Part shown: one piece after another, positions 8,867 to 17,436 of the stretch
Position numbering within the stretch: position 1 is the first letter of the stretch
How the letters are laid out: each line of letters starts with the position of its first letter
NCBI GenBank assembly: GCA_964551015.1
Contig: CAZKBP010000001.1
Coordinates: 434,001-498,000 of the forward strand
Length of the DNA stretch: 64,000 nucleotides
From: CAZKBP01 sp964551015
GTDB lineage: Bacteria > Bacteroidota > Bacteroidia > Cytophagales > Microscillaceae
Direction of reading: 5' to 3'
Position numbers and translations under genes: made by a program
Notes under the pieces: generated by a model
What the model was told of the DNA's origin: nothing
Seen by the model: only the letters and a program-made list of their open reading frames with translations
Databases searched by the model: none

Positions 8867-10759
8867 CTAATACACCAAAATACGACGGTACGAAACTGCT
8901 TGGTCTTGGTGGATTGCTTTTAATACATAAGTGCCCGGAGCCACCCCAATGAGGGATAGAGTCATCTCTTCTTGGGTGGTATCTAGTTGATTTTCAAAAA
9001 GTAACCGTCCGTTTAGATCCAACCATTGTATTCGCTCGGGAAGTTCGCCCTCTAACTTGATCTGTCCTTGGGCAGGATTAGGATATACCTGAAAGCGCCT
9101 ACGAACAGGCTCTATCACGGAAGTAATCACCGAATCTTGCTCTCTTTCACCAAAAACAGGTCTTAGCAAAATACTTCCTCGCTCTTCGTCATCTACTTCA
9201 TCGGCGAAGGCTCTCCATTGTCCACTGACCTCAAAAAAGATTTCTGAGGTGGAATCGTGGTTGCGGTCAAAGCCAAAAGTCAAACGGTCGTTGAAAATGC
9301 CTTGTCGCCAACCAACATAGAATACACCATTCACAGGGATGGGATCAAAGCTTCCTCTAATCGCTTTTACACTAATAAATTGATTGATGCTATCAGGATA
9401 GGTAATGTTGATATTGGAAATCGTATCGATAATTTCTGCCGTATTATTTTCCACATCAATAGAGCGCCAAACAAACATATTAAAAGCGCCCGCAATAGGC
9501 TCCTCGAACTTAGTGAGATGAAAAACTATATCCGTAATGGTATCTGGCTCATTGGTTTCAAAACGAATGGCTACTTGGCCAAAAGCTTGATTGACGCCAG
9601 CTCCATACTCTGCCGTGCCGTCGTCATAAGCATAATAATCATCTAGTACGGTAATTCCAGAGATAGAGTCATTGCTGGGTCTGCCGTCTCCCGTAGCAAC
9701 CAAGAAAGTAGTTTGAAGAGCCAGTGGGCTTTTAGTTTCCGCCAGCAGGTTGTCAGGAACAAGGGCATTAATGGAGAAGCCACGGGCATTCGGTGGGAGG
9801 GTGGGTAGAAACGATTCATCGCTCACCAATTCGGCCAGTACTCTACCAGTAAGTGTATCTGTAATGACACAACTGTAAGTAGGAAAATCCTGTAGCAAAT
9901 CCAAGTCATTGATAGTCGTAATAAGTGTATCCGTAGTCTCAGCTAGTGGGTTAGCAAAGTACTGGTTAAGTGGCATGGCAGTGTACCTGCTCAGAAAAGA
10001 GCTAGGATTTTGCACGCAAGTTATATCATTAGCCAGCGTGTCTTGTGCCGAGCGTCCTTGATCCATGAAAATATAATCCACATGCCATACATCATAAATA
10101 CCCGAGCGACGGCCAAAAGCTTGAAAACGAAACTGAAAGCCCGCGTGTAAAAAGGTAGTCGTATCCGTGGTATTTGTATCCGTAACCACGACTAGTACCT
10201 GTTGAAAGTCTTCGGTAGGCTCTCCGCCGGGGCGAATCCACTGTGTAATCCATTCGTCTTGGTTATTCTTAAATTGCAAGCGAAGAGAATCCTCTAAGTC
10301 TGGAAATTCACCCAATCCTTCTCTCTGCCAATAAAAGCTCAGATACGTGGAGTCGCCTGGGTTAGTAGCAGAAAGATCAATGGGGCAAGAAATTAACTCA
10401 TCCGTTAAGCCAATGGGGATATTAATTACCGTGGTGAATTCATAGGGATCGCCGAATTCATCCACCCCATCAAAGCTAGCCACTCCGAGACTAGGAGGCA
10501 CGATGGCGGTCGTATTATTAATAAATACGCCACCACTGTCTATCCATTTGGTGGTATCTAGGCGAAAACGAAGCTCTGAGAAATCTTCAAAAAAAGGGAG
10601 CTGGAGTGTATCTACGGCCCCGCTTGTTTTTTGAAAGTTGGTTTTTCTGGGCTTGTGGTAATCTTTATAATGATTATGATTGGGATAAATTTGTAGCTGA
10701 GCCACACAGTACTGACTAAGCAGGAGCCAGCAGATACATCCCAGGATAATTTTTTTCAT
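8867..10759 (-). CDS. T9SS type A sorting-domain surface protein
   Basis: About 630 residues. A signal peptide (MKKIILGCICWLLLSQYCVA) begins at the ATG at 10759; a GTG five codons upstream is the less likely start. The body is beta-rich: LQLPFFEDFSE, a conserved start of many Bacteroidota secreted proteins, is followed by a jelly-roll-like region (DSTYLSFYWQREGLGEFP). The C-terminal 75 residues (FQVYPNPAQGQIKLEG ... PGTYVLKAI) form a type A T9SS sorting domain. The protein is therefore secreted across the outer membrane and probably attached to the surface. It is the last gene of a unit with ddl and the PASTA gene, 28 bases after the latter's stop. No catalytic motif was recognised. Confidence 0.8.
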   Translation of the reverse strand: MKKIILGCICWLLLSQYCVAQLQIYPNHNHYKDYHKPRKTNFQKTSGAVDTLQLPFFEDFSELRFRLDTTKWIDSGGVFINNTTAIVPPSLGVASFDGVDEFGDPYEFTTVINIPIGLTDELISCPIDLSATNPGDSTYLSFYWQREGLGEFPDLEDSLRLQFKNNQDEWITQWIRPGGEPTEDFQQVLVVVTDTNTTDTTTFLHAGFQFRFQAFGRRSGIYDVWHVDYIFMDQGRSAQDTLANDITCVQNPSSFLSRYTAMPLNQYFANPLAETTDTLITTINDLDLLQDFPTYSCVITDTLTGRVLAELVSDESFLPTLPPNARGFSINALVPDNLLAETKSPLALQTTFLVATGDGRPSNDSISGITVLDDYYAYDDGTAEYGAGVNQAFGQVAIRFETNEPDTITDIVFHLTKFEEPIAGAFNMFVWRSIDVENNTAEIIDTISNINITYPDSINQFISVKAIRGSFDPIPVNGVFYVGWRQGIFNDRLTFGFDRNHDSTSEIFFEVSGQWRAFADEVDDEERGSILLRPVFGEREQDSVITSVIEPVRRRFQVYPNPAQGQIKLEGELPERIQWLDLNGRLLFENQLDTTQEEMTLSLIGVAPGTYVLKAIHQDQAVSYRRILVY

Positions 10760-10787
10760 AGTTAGTGATATCACGAACGGATACTGG

Positions 10788-11822
10788 TTATTGCTTGTCT
10801 GTTTCCTCCTCTACTTTCTCCTTTTTGGGCTTGGGCTTTTTTTCTTTGCCTAATTGTTTATCTTGATAACGTTCCAGATCTTCCTTGCGACGGATGTTCA
10901 AGGGAGTATTGAGCGAGTCACGAATACGTTTTTCCTCCTCGGTGAGTTCTTCTTCTTCCAAAGGTTCGGCTGCGGGGTTGCCCACTACCCAGAGGTCAAT
11001 AATTTCACCCGCGCGGATTTCATTTCGCTCTCGGTTGTCCATGACGCTTCCTTGTTCTACACCTTTTTTCAAGCGTCCTAAATAGGGGGGAGGGCTTTGT
11101 TTGACCACTGTTCCAATCTCGTGGGAGCTATTGAATACATACTGGATGTTACCTAATACCAAATCTTGGGCTTTGACCACAAACTCGGCCTCGTCTAGGG
11201 GCATCATCACCAAATCAGGTACGGGAAATTCAGTATCACCTACTCCGTCTCCGATCATCAGATGAATGGCCGTCCCTTTGGGAATCATGACGCCGGCTGA
11301 GATTTGGGCACGATTTTCAGCCGTGTACGTTTTTCCATTGATCGAGATTTCTAATACCACATTCTCGGCAATGTGAGGCTTAAAACGAGTGCGCCCCAGC
11401 TTCAAATCTGCATTCTTGAGGGTTCGGCGTGCTTCGCTAAAAGGCATATCGATCAAATCAGGTATCTTGATCTTAGGAGGCTCTTTGGGGTTGATGGTAA
11501 TTTGCAGACGTCTTCCTCTTTTTACCTTAGCTCCTGGCTCGGGAGATTGCGTCAACACCACAAAAGGCTTGTGGCGAGGCGAGTAACTCGAGTCGCTGAT
11601 GATGTACTCCAAGTCTCTTGAGTCCAAGAACTTCTGCATTTCTTCTACATTCATTCCTTCCAAATCAGGCACGGTCACGGTTTCTCCCAAGTTGGTAATA
11701 TTGGGCAGGAAGGAATTAAAAAAATAAAGTACAATCACGGCCGTGATAGAAATCACGATACCAACATGAATCAAAAGATCATAGATGGAGTCCGTTTTGA
11801 TATATTTATATTGTTTTTCCAT
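10788..11822 (-). CDS. Membrane-anchored PASTA domain protein
   Basis: A single transmembrane helix (about residues 16-37) is followed by three PASTA-type repeats: VTVPDLEGMNVEEMQKFLDS, IKIPDLIDMPFSEARRTLK and FPVPDLVMMPLDEAEFVVK. PASTA domains bind peptidoglycan stem peptides or antibiotics that mimic them. The C-terminal 70 residues are highly charged (EEEELTEEEKR, KEKKPKPKKEK). No kinase or transpeptidase domain is present. The gene follows the D-Ala-D-Ala ligase gene by 25 bases, a pairing seen widely in Bacteroidota, where an rluD gene often comes next; here a T9SS protein gene is next instead. A role in cell-wall sensing or assembly is inferred. Confidence 0.85.
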   Translation of the reverse strand: MEKQYKYIKTDSIYDLLIHVGIVISITAVIVLYFFNSFLPNITNLGETVTVPDLEGMNVEEMQKFLDSRDLEYIISDSSYSPRHKPFVVLTQSPEPGAKVKRGRRLQITINPKEPPKIKIPDLIDMPFSEARRTLKNADLKLGRTRFKPHIAENVVLEISINGKTYTAENRAQISAGVMIPKGTAIHLMIGDGVGDTEFPVPDLVMMPLDEAEFVVKAQDLVLGNIQYVFNSSHEIGTVVKQSPPPYLGRLKKGVEQGSVMDNRERNEIRAGEIIDLWVVGNPAAEPLEEEELTEEEKRIRDSLNTPLNIRRKEDLERYQDKQLGKEKKPKPKKEKVEEETDKQ

Positions 11823-11847
11823 AGAATCTTAAATTTAGAGAGAATAC

Positions 11848-14565
11848 TTAGGCAAGCCTCTCTTGAGCAAAGTTAAGAATTGCATCAATAAAATGGTAAG
11901 GCTTGTAACCATTTAACGCGCATTGATGAAAAATACAGGTAGCCGGAGTCATTCCAGGCAAAGAATTTATTTCTATAATGATTACTTCTGTCTCAAGGGC
12001 TTCACTTACTCTTACGAAAGCATCGATGCGAGCGTAGCCTTCTATCTTCAAAATTTTAGCCACTTTCTCGAGTTCTATTTTTACCTGTTCAACAATCACC
12101 TGATTTTCTTCGGGATGAGGAGCATAAACGGCGGGCGTGATATTCTGCCCTTCGCCCGCCAGAAATTTTTCTTCCAGAGAAAGTACATCACCCTGGGCCA
12201 AGGTCTCGGAAGGCTCAAAGACTTCGTAGTGCAATCCTGTCTCTGTGTGATGGGTCAATAAGCCTCCCGTGATTTCCAAGAAATAGCGTGCCCCCTTGCG
12301 ATGGATGAGTTCTTCTATGAGAAAAAATTCTTTTTGGGGAAATTCTTCATTGGGTTCTAATGCAAGTACTTGCGCTTCCTGACTTAAAAATGGCGCATCG
12401 GTACGAAACATCATTTCGGCGAAAGCCACAAGCATTTCTCTATTTTTAATCTTCTTCACGGCAGAGCTACATCCGTCGTCGGCAGGCTTGGCGATCAGCG
12501 GATAGTCAAATTGCGCCTCGATGCTTTCTAGCAGGGCTGACTGCTCCTGTTGCCAGTCCTTTTTGTATATTAATCGATGCTCAGCCACTTTGACCCCGTG
12601 TTTTTTAAGTATTTCGTTGGTTTCGTACTTATTAATGGTAACCTGGGAGCTTGCTACCCCAGAGCCATTGTAGGGGATGCCGTATTTTTCTAGTTCCTGC
12701 TGTAGTGAACCATCCTCACCCGGACGACCATGCAGGGCAATAAACACCAAGTCGGCTCTTTCGGAAAGTTGGGTAAAAGAAATAGATTCAGGCAGAAGGA
12801 GCGGAGTGCCCGCGTAACGTCGGGTCAATGCTTGCGCTTGGGCAATGATTTCTGAAATGACTGGATGTGCTAGACTGTCTTGGCCGAGCGTTTTTAAAAT
12901 TTTCTCCCGAATATCATCTGCATTGTCTTTGAGCATATAATGTATAGGAAGGGCGTACATTTCATATTGCTCATGATTTCCAGTCAAAAATATAGGCAAA
13001 GGAGTATATTTAGTAGAAGAGGCCAGCTTTTCGTAGATATTGCGGCCACTTTCCATGGAAATATGCCTTTCGGTAGAATAACCTCCCATGATGACGGCCA
13101 CTTTGATTTTATCTTGCTCCTTGACTTGTGAGCGATCAATTTGCCGATCAAGTTCATCTAGCATATTTTGCAGGGAGATTTGATTTTTGCCTGTTTTAAT
13201 CCTCTCGGCTAGGGAAGTGCGGATGATGTAAGTCAGGAACTGAGAGGCATCGAGGCCAATCTCGGCAGCCTGGTGAAAAAAGAAGGAAGAGGGCATCATC
13301 CCCGAAGTCGTGTTAGGATCATTGAGAAAGACTTCACCTTGTTGATTGATAAAACCATCGATACGCGCATATACATTCGCATGGAGCACCTCGAACAGGC
13401 GTTCACAAGCCTTGCGGATTTTTTGAATGTGGGCGTGGTCTACCTCGATGGGGGTAATTTTACGACTGGTGCCGGGTAAATATTTAGAGCGATAATCAAA
13501 GACCTCACGATATTTACGAATTTCGGTAGGAGGGAGTGCCAATGGATTGCCCGCCTCATCTTGAATAACAATACAAGAAAACTCTTTTCCTTCCAGATAA
13601 GACTCGATCAGTACGGATGATTCACCATCTTGCGCCTCTAAAACTACCTGATCCTCTGGGTTTTGTAGGTGCTCATCTAAATAATTCCATAAAGCCTCTG
13701 GTCTGTAAATCAATTGATTTGTTTGTTCAGAAGCAGTAGAAACGTGAATTGGGAAGCCCAAGCCAATACGGATGTCCGTAAAACGAATCATCCACTGATT
13801 CTTTTCAGCCTCATTCATATCGAGCCATTCTTGGGCTTTAATTTCTAAGCGAAAGAAGCTGTTATCCAGATACTTAGCAAACAAAGCTTCATCTGCTACT
13901 GGAAGGATGGAAACACCAATAGAAGAGCCTTGCCGAGGAGATTTGATGACCAAGGGCAAACCTAGCTTGGCCGTTAATTGATCGAGTAAGGCTTTTTGAT
14001 CCTCGCATCGTAGCCAATCTTGTTTGCCGAGTACTTGGCTTTGGGGTCTTGGGAAGCCATTTGCTTGCAGCCACTCATCTTGTACGGCCTTATCAATACC
14101 GATTGCCGAGGGCAAAATACCCGAGCCAGAGTAAGGAATGCGGTGCCATTCTAGTAATCCCTGCAGATTGCCGTCTTCACCAAAAGGCCCGTGCAAGGCT
14201 AAGAAAGCAAAGTCAAAATGATCTCTAAACTGGTGGGGGAGGAGGGGCTGACCAATCTCCTGAGTGATGGAGGCTAATCGGTCGGCTTCTAGATCGCTCA
14301 GCGATTCAATATAAATTTGGAAGCGAGATTGATAAGGCTCGTCCAGATTTCTTAGGGCGCGAGGCGCAGGATGAAAGTCGCGGATACTGCCTTTGTAAAT
14401 ATATTGCCAATCTAGCAAGATGAAATTTCCCAGACTATCCACAAAAATAGGAAGGGGTTCGAAAAAATTTTTATCTAAATTATCATAAACGGTACGCCCT
14501 CCGGCAAAAGATACTTCTCGCTCTCGGGAAGGCCCCCCGAAAAAAATACCAACTCTGATTTTCAT
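11848..14565 (-). CDS. ddl: Double-length D-alanine--D-alanine ligase (two tandem ATP-grasp ligase units)
   Basis: D-Ala-D-Ala ligase makes the dipeptide for the peptidoglycan stem. Standard enzymes have 300-370 residues; this one has 905 and two full ligase units in tandem. Unit 1 (about 1-480): IFFGGPSREREVSFAGG, LHGPFGEDGNLQGLLEWHRI, IKSPRQGSSIGVS and LNDPNTTSGMMPSS. Unit 2 (about 490-905): VIMGGYSTERHISMESG, LHGRPGEDGSLQQELEKYGI, AKPADDGCSSAVKKI and IEINSLPGMTPATC. Unit 1 has NDPNTTSGM in place of the usual EINTxPGMT metal/substrate loop; unit 2 keeps EINSLPGMT but has an unusual KPADDGCSS ATP-binding loop. Either half could be active, or they may divide the job. It heads an operon with the PASTA gene. 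Confidence 0.85.
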   Translation of the reverse strand: MKIRVGIFFGGPSREREVSFAGGRTVYDNLDKNFFEPLPIFVDSLGNFILLDWQYIYKGSIRDFHPAPRALRNLDEPYQSRFQIYIESLSDLEADRLASITQEIGQPLLPHQFRDHFDFAFLALHGPFGEDGNLQGLLEWHRIPYSGSGILPSAIGIDKAVQDEWLQANGFPRPQSQVLGKQDWLRCEDQKALLDQLTAKLGLPLVIKSPRQGSSIGVSILPVADEALFAKYLDNSFFRLEIKAQEWLDMNEAEKNQWMIRFTDIRIGLGFPIHVSTASEQTNQLIYRPEALWNYLDEHLQNPEDQVVLEAQDGESSVLIESYLEGKEFSCIVIQDEAGNPLALPPTEIRKYREVFDYRSKYLPGTSRKITPIEVDHAHIQKIRKACERLFEVLHANVYARIDGFINQQGEVFLNDPNTTSGMMPSSFFFHQAAEIGLDASQFLTYIIRTSLAERIKTGKNQISLQNMLDELDRQIDRSQVKEQDKIKVAVIMGGYSTERHISMESGRNIYEKLASSTKYTPLPIFLTGNHEQYEMYALPIHYMLKDNADDIREKILKTLGQDSLAHPVISEIIAQAQALTRRYAGTPLLLPESISFTQLSERADLVFIALHGRPGEDGSLQQELEKYGIPYNGSGVASSQVTINKYETNEILKKHGVKVAEHRLIYKKDWQQEQSALLESIEAQFDYPLIAKPADDGCSSAVKKIKNREMLVAFAEMMFRTDAPFLSQEAQVLALEPNEEFPQKEFFLIEELIHRKGARYFLEITGGLLTHHTETGLHYEVFEPSETLAQGDVLSLEEKFLAGEGQNITPAVYAPHPEENQVIVEQVKIELEKVAKILKIEGYARIDAFVRVSEALETEVIIIEINSLPGMTPATCIFHQCALNGYKPYHFIDAILNFAQERLA

Positions 14566-15035
14566 GCCTGCAAAACTAAAGAATTTCTCAGTAATTGTAA
14601 CTAAGCAAACCTGCTAGCACTTCCAGCCAGCAGATTTGAAGATAATTTCTATTGGATAAAGAGGAACGTCCGTGTCAACATTTTGTCAGTTAGATAAGAA
14701 AAAGCTCTCAATCTTAAAACGAAAAAAACGAACCTGACCAATATACAGTCATGCCAAAGATTTGTGAGAAGTTTCAATGTCTGCAGAATCCTCAATTTTT
14801 CAATCCATTTTGAAAATTATAAAATAAGTAAATAATTACAGGAGAATCCTTATCATCCAATATACTATCAATAGGGCAGAGTAATGAAAACTCTACTTAA
14901 CATAATATAATTTATATAAATTAATAGAACTATGCTCATTTTAGACAGCTTTCATTATTTTCCCATGATAATTATTTTTATGTTAAGTAGAAAATACTGG
15001 AGAAGTATTCTTTGAATCACTCGATCTTTTATCTT
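14566..15035. other. AT-rich intergenic region
   Basis: 470 bases between the avidin-like gene stop and the ddl start, both on the minus strand. No credible frame was seen. The ddl promoter should lie here. The only structure noted is a 13-bp inverted repeat listed separately. Confidence 0.5.
14893..14990. repeat. 13-bp perfect inverted repeat spaced by 72 bases
   Basis: CTACTTAACATAA (14893-14905) and TTATGTTAAGTAG (14978-14990) are exact reverse complements in otherwise featureless AT-rich DNA. They could be ends of a miniature element or a paired regulatory site. No flanking direct repeat is obvious. Confidence 0.5.
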
Positions 15036-15494
15036 CTAATCTTTCTCTTTTATGAAAATGCTACTACCTGCATGAACATGTTCCCATTCATAATCTGCAT
15101 TCGGTCTGACCAAATGCCATTGGGTGTGAATCTCTAGGCGATCTGCTGGCATCTCCAATCGTCCCGCCCAAGTAGTAACACTGCCGTGCTCACCCCATTG
15201 CACCGAAAAAGCCAGTACGATCACGTTCCTATCCTTATCTGCATCAGGAGCTTTGGTATTAGCAAAACCCAGTAAGGATCTTTGGTCATCATCTCCCTCG
15301 GCAGACGCGTAGATGCCGGTGATTTGCCCCGTTTCACGATCTACATCGGTAATTTTCAAGATAGATTCCTGTTGATTTACCCAAGTGCCTAATAATATGC
15401 TCAGGTCTTGGCTTTGGGCTTGGGAAAAGTTTGGTTTCAAGAGATTGAAAAGGCTTAAAAAAAGTAATATAAATAGGTTTTTCGTCCAATTCAT
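15036..15494 (-). CDS. Secreted avidin/streptavidin-family biotin-binding protein
   Basis: 152 residues. The signal peptide (hydrophobic 7-19) probably ends near SQAQ at residue 27, leaving a mature protein of about 125 residues, the avidin length. By eye it aligns along its whole length with streptavidin: GTWVNQQES (N40, S44), GIYASAEGD (Y62, S64), VQWGEHGSVTTWAG (W100, S105, T107, W109), IHTQWHLV (W126) and YEWEHVHAGSSIF (W137). These correspond to streptavidin N23, S27, Y43, S45, W79, S88, T90, W92, W108 and W120. The D128 position is S145. The loop between W100 and S105 is four residues shorter than in streptavidin. There are no cysteines. It lies 5 bases after a kinase gene in a three-gene run. 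Biotin binding is inferred from family and residues. Confidence 0.88.
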   Translation of the reverse strand: MNWTKNLFILLFLSLFNLLKPNFSQAQSQDLSILLGTWVNQQESILKITDVDRETGQITGIYASAEGDDDQRSLLGFANTKAPDADKDRNVIVLAFSVQWGEHGSVTTWAGRLEMPADRLEIHTQWHLVRPNADYEWEHVHAGSSIFIKEKD

Positions 15495-15499
15495 GGCTT

Positions 15500-16024
15500 C
15501 TATCGTGGATGTTTAAGTGCTTGTAGGAAATCGCCAGCTTGCTGGTCATTCCTGAAAATAAGTACCTGTTTTTCTTGTATGGCTTGATGTAGCTTTCTAA
15601 GTATCGGCGTTCTCTTCTTGTAATTAAAAGTTAGCACGTAGTGCAAAAACTTAAGATATTCAAAGTCAAGCCTTTCTGCACAACCTTCTGCCATATCGGG
15701 CCTGTCTTTTTGCCAATATCTAAGGGTTCTGGTGATAACCCGGGTGAAGCATTTGGCCGTGGAGTAATCTAAGTAAATAATGGTATCGGCTTTGGCGATT
15801 CTGATATCGATGGTTCCCCCATAATTTCCATCTATAATCCACTGCGAACCACTGGCCAGATCAGTAACTGTTTTTTTCCAATCGATAGAGCTTGTTTGTA
15901 CCCAGCCGGGTTGCCAATAGCACTGATCCAAATGAATTAGCGGAAGACCAGTCATCGCTTGTAATTTTTGGGAGAAGACAGACTTACCCGCCCCGGGGCA
16001 GCCTGCCACCATGATTCTTTGCAT
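15500..16024 (-). CDS. Small P-loop kinase-like ATPase (FlaR/adenylate-kinase-like)
   Basis: A 174-residue cytoplasmic P-loop protein. The Walker A motif GCPGAGKS is at residues 8-15. It is followed by LPLIHLDQCYWQPGW and WIIDGNYGG, features of the small NMP-kinase-like family often named topology modulation protein FlaR. DTIIYLDYS is the probable Walker B strand, and RTLRYWQKDRPDM is a lid-like basic segment. The substrate is unknown. It sits 21 bases after the DUF1015 gene and 5 bases before the avidin-like gene, so the three are probably one transcript. Confidence 0.75.
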   Translation of the reverse strand: MQRIMVAGCPGAGKSVFSQKLQAMTGLPLIHLDQCYWQPGWVQTSSIDWKKTVTDLASGSQWIIDGNYGGTIDIRIAKADTIIYLDYSTAKCFTRVITRTLRYWQKDRPDMAEGCAERLDFEYLKFLHYVLTFNYKKRTPILRKLHQAIQEKQVLIFRNDQQAGDFLQALKHPR

Positions 16025-16045
16025 ACGCAGGATATTTTGAGGTAA

Positions 16046-17341
16046 TCAAAAACGATACTTTGCATCCAGCTCAAACTCACCTTCTTGAATGGAGCCAAAT
16101 ACCAATCCTCCTAATACTTTGGGAAAAAAATAAGTGGCCTTGGCGGGCATGGTAAAACCACTTTTGCAAACACGCTCGATCTCTTCTAGGGTTACTCGGC
16201 GCGTGATGATCGCCGCTTGCGCCTTCCCCTCCCCTACTCTTTTATAACATTGAGAAAGATATTGAGAAAAATCCAAATACTCGAACTGCTCTTGATCTCT
16301 CAAACCCAATACTTTTTCTAAAATAAAATAATGCAAAACGCTCACATCCAGTTCTTTGACTGGTTCAGGAAGATTTTTGTCAAAGTATTGAAAAGCTCCT
16401 TTTTTGAGCCGGATCAAATAATGTTTCTCAGGTAATAAGATTTGAAAAGTCCATAAATTTTCAGTGGGCGCCAGCGCACGAGGCGAAGTGGTGAGCGTTT
16501 CTTCTATGGTAAAAAAACGGGCGATTTTTTCTAGAAAATCCCTCGAGTCAAAGTTCGGTAGAGAGTGCAAAATACGATGTGTGGGCAAAACTCCTAAATC
16601 ACTAGAGCGGGTATTAGTCAGCCACATCATATGGTAGTGATGTGGTTTATAACCTTGATTATGAGATGATTGTGCGCTTCTTTGTTGGCAATAACGCACG
16701 GAGCTCTCGTAGCGGTGATGCCCGTCTGCAATCCAAACCTGCTGATTACGCATTACCTCTATAAATTTTTGTATAACCGCGTAATCATGAATTTGGCTCA
16801 GGCGGTGTAGTGTCCCCTTGTGATCTTTAATTTCGTAAATGGGATTCAATAGGCTCTCTTCCATGAAAGCCTCCAGACTTGTTTCAGGATCACTATAAAA
16901 ACCATGCGTGGGCACGGTATGCATTCGAGTATGCTCGAGCAAAGAAGTGCGATATTCCACTGCTTTTTGGATCGTGGTTTCGTGGGGCAGAATGACTTGA
17001 TCCTGAAAATCCTGTGCCCGAATATAGCAAATAAAGCCCAGCCGTCGGCAGTTTTGATTGGTATGACGCAGACCAAAGTTTTGGCTATACACGTAAATCG
17101 TCGGTAAAGCATCTTGACGGATTACTTGATCCAATTTCCAATTTTCTACCCTCCTTTGTACATTATGGTAAGGAGGCGCATCGACGGGTGAAGAAAGATG
17201 ATAATAATGAAAAGGAAGTTTGTAAAAGGCTTCTTTCTTTTGTTTGAGGCGAGATTCACTCAGAGGAGCGGTTAGTTCTTTGAGTTTTTCCGCCAAGATT
17301 GAATTATAACGCCAGGCGCGAAAGGGTTTAATATCAGCCAT
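16046..17341 (-). CDS. DUF1015 family protein
   Basis: A 431-residue cytoplasmic protein matching the DUF1015 family. It has an early IKPFRAWRYN segment, the central WIADGHHRYESSVRYCQQ motif with paired histidines, YHMMWLTN, and the late LHYFILEKVLGL and GFTMPAKATYFFPKVLGGLVF segments. This length is typical. The family is widespread and often sits near serine-biosynthesis genes, but its reaction is not established. Here it is the first gene of a run with a small kinase and the avidin-like protein. ATG at 17341 is the natural start. A long inverted repeat lies immediately upstream. Confidence 0.85.
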   Translation of the reverse strand: MADIKPFRAWRYNSILAEKLKELTAPLSESRLKQKKEAFYKLPFHYYHLSSPVDAPPYHNVQRRVENWKLDQVIRQDALPTIYVYSQNFGLRHTNQNCRRLGFICYIRAQDFQDQVILPHETTIQKAVEYRTSLLEHTRMHTVPTHGFYSDPETSLEAFMEESLLNPIYEIKDHKGTLHRLSQIHDYAVIQKFIEVMRNQQVWIADGHHRYESSVRYCQQRSAQSSHNQGYKPHHYHMMWLTNTRSSDLGVLPTHRILHSLPNFDSRDFLEKIARFFTIEETLTTSPRALAPTENLWTFQILLPEKHYLIRLKKGAFQYFDKNLPEPVKELDVSVLHYFILEKVLGLRDQEQFEYLDFSQYLSQCYKRVGEGKAQAAIITRRVTLEEIERVCKSGFTMPAKATYFFPKVLGGLVFGSIQEGEFELDAKYRF

Positions 17342-17370
17342 ATAAGGTTTGAGATGAAAGACTCATCAGT

Positions 17371-17430
17371 GCTTGTTTAAACTCATCATTAGCTTAGACG
17401 TGCGCTAAGTTAGGATGAATTTAAACAAGC
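17371..17430. terminator. Long hairpin after SPOR-like gene 1
   Basis: GCTTGTTTAAACTCATC (17371-17387) pairs with GATGAATTTAAACAAGC (17414-17430), 16 of 17 positions matching, and an inner stem CTTAG/CTAAG sits in the loop. It directly follows the stop of the SPOR-like gene at 17437 on the minus strand and precedes the DUF1015 gene. It could terminate or stabilise the upstream transcript; no T-run is evident. Confidence 0.55.
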
Positions 17431-17436
17431 CTCTGA

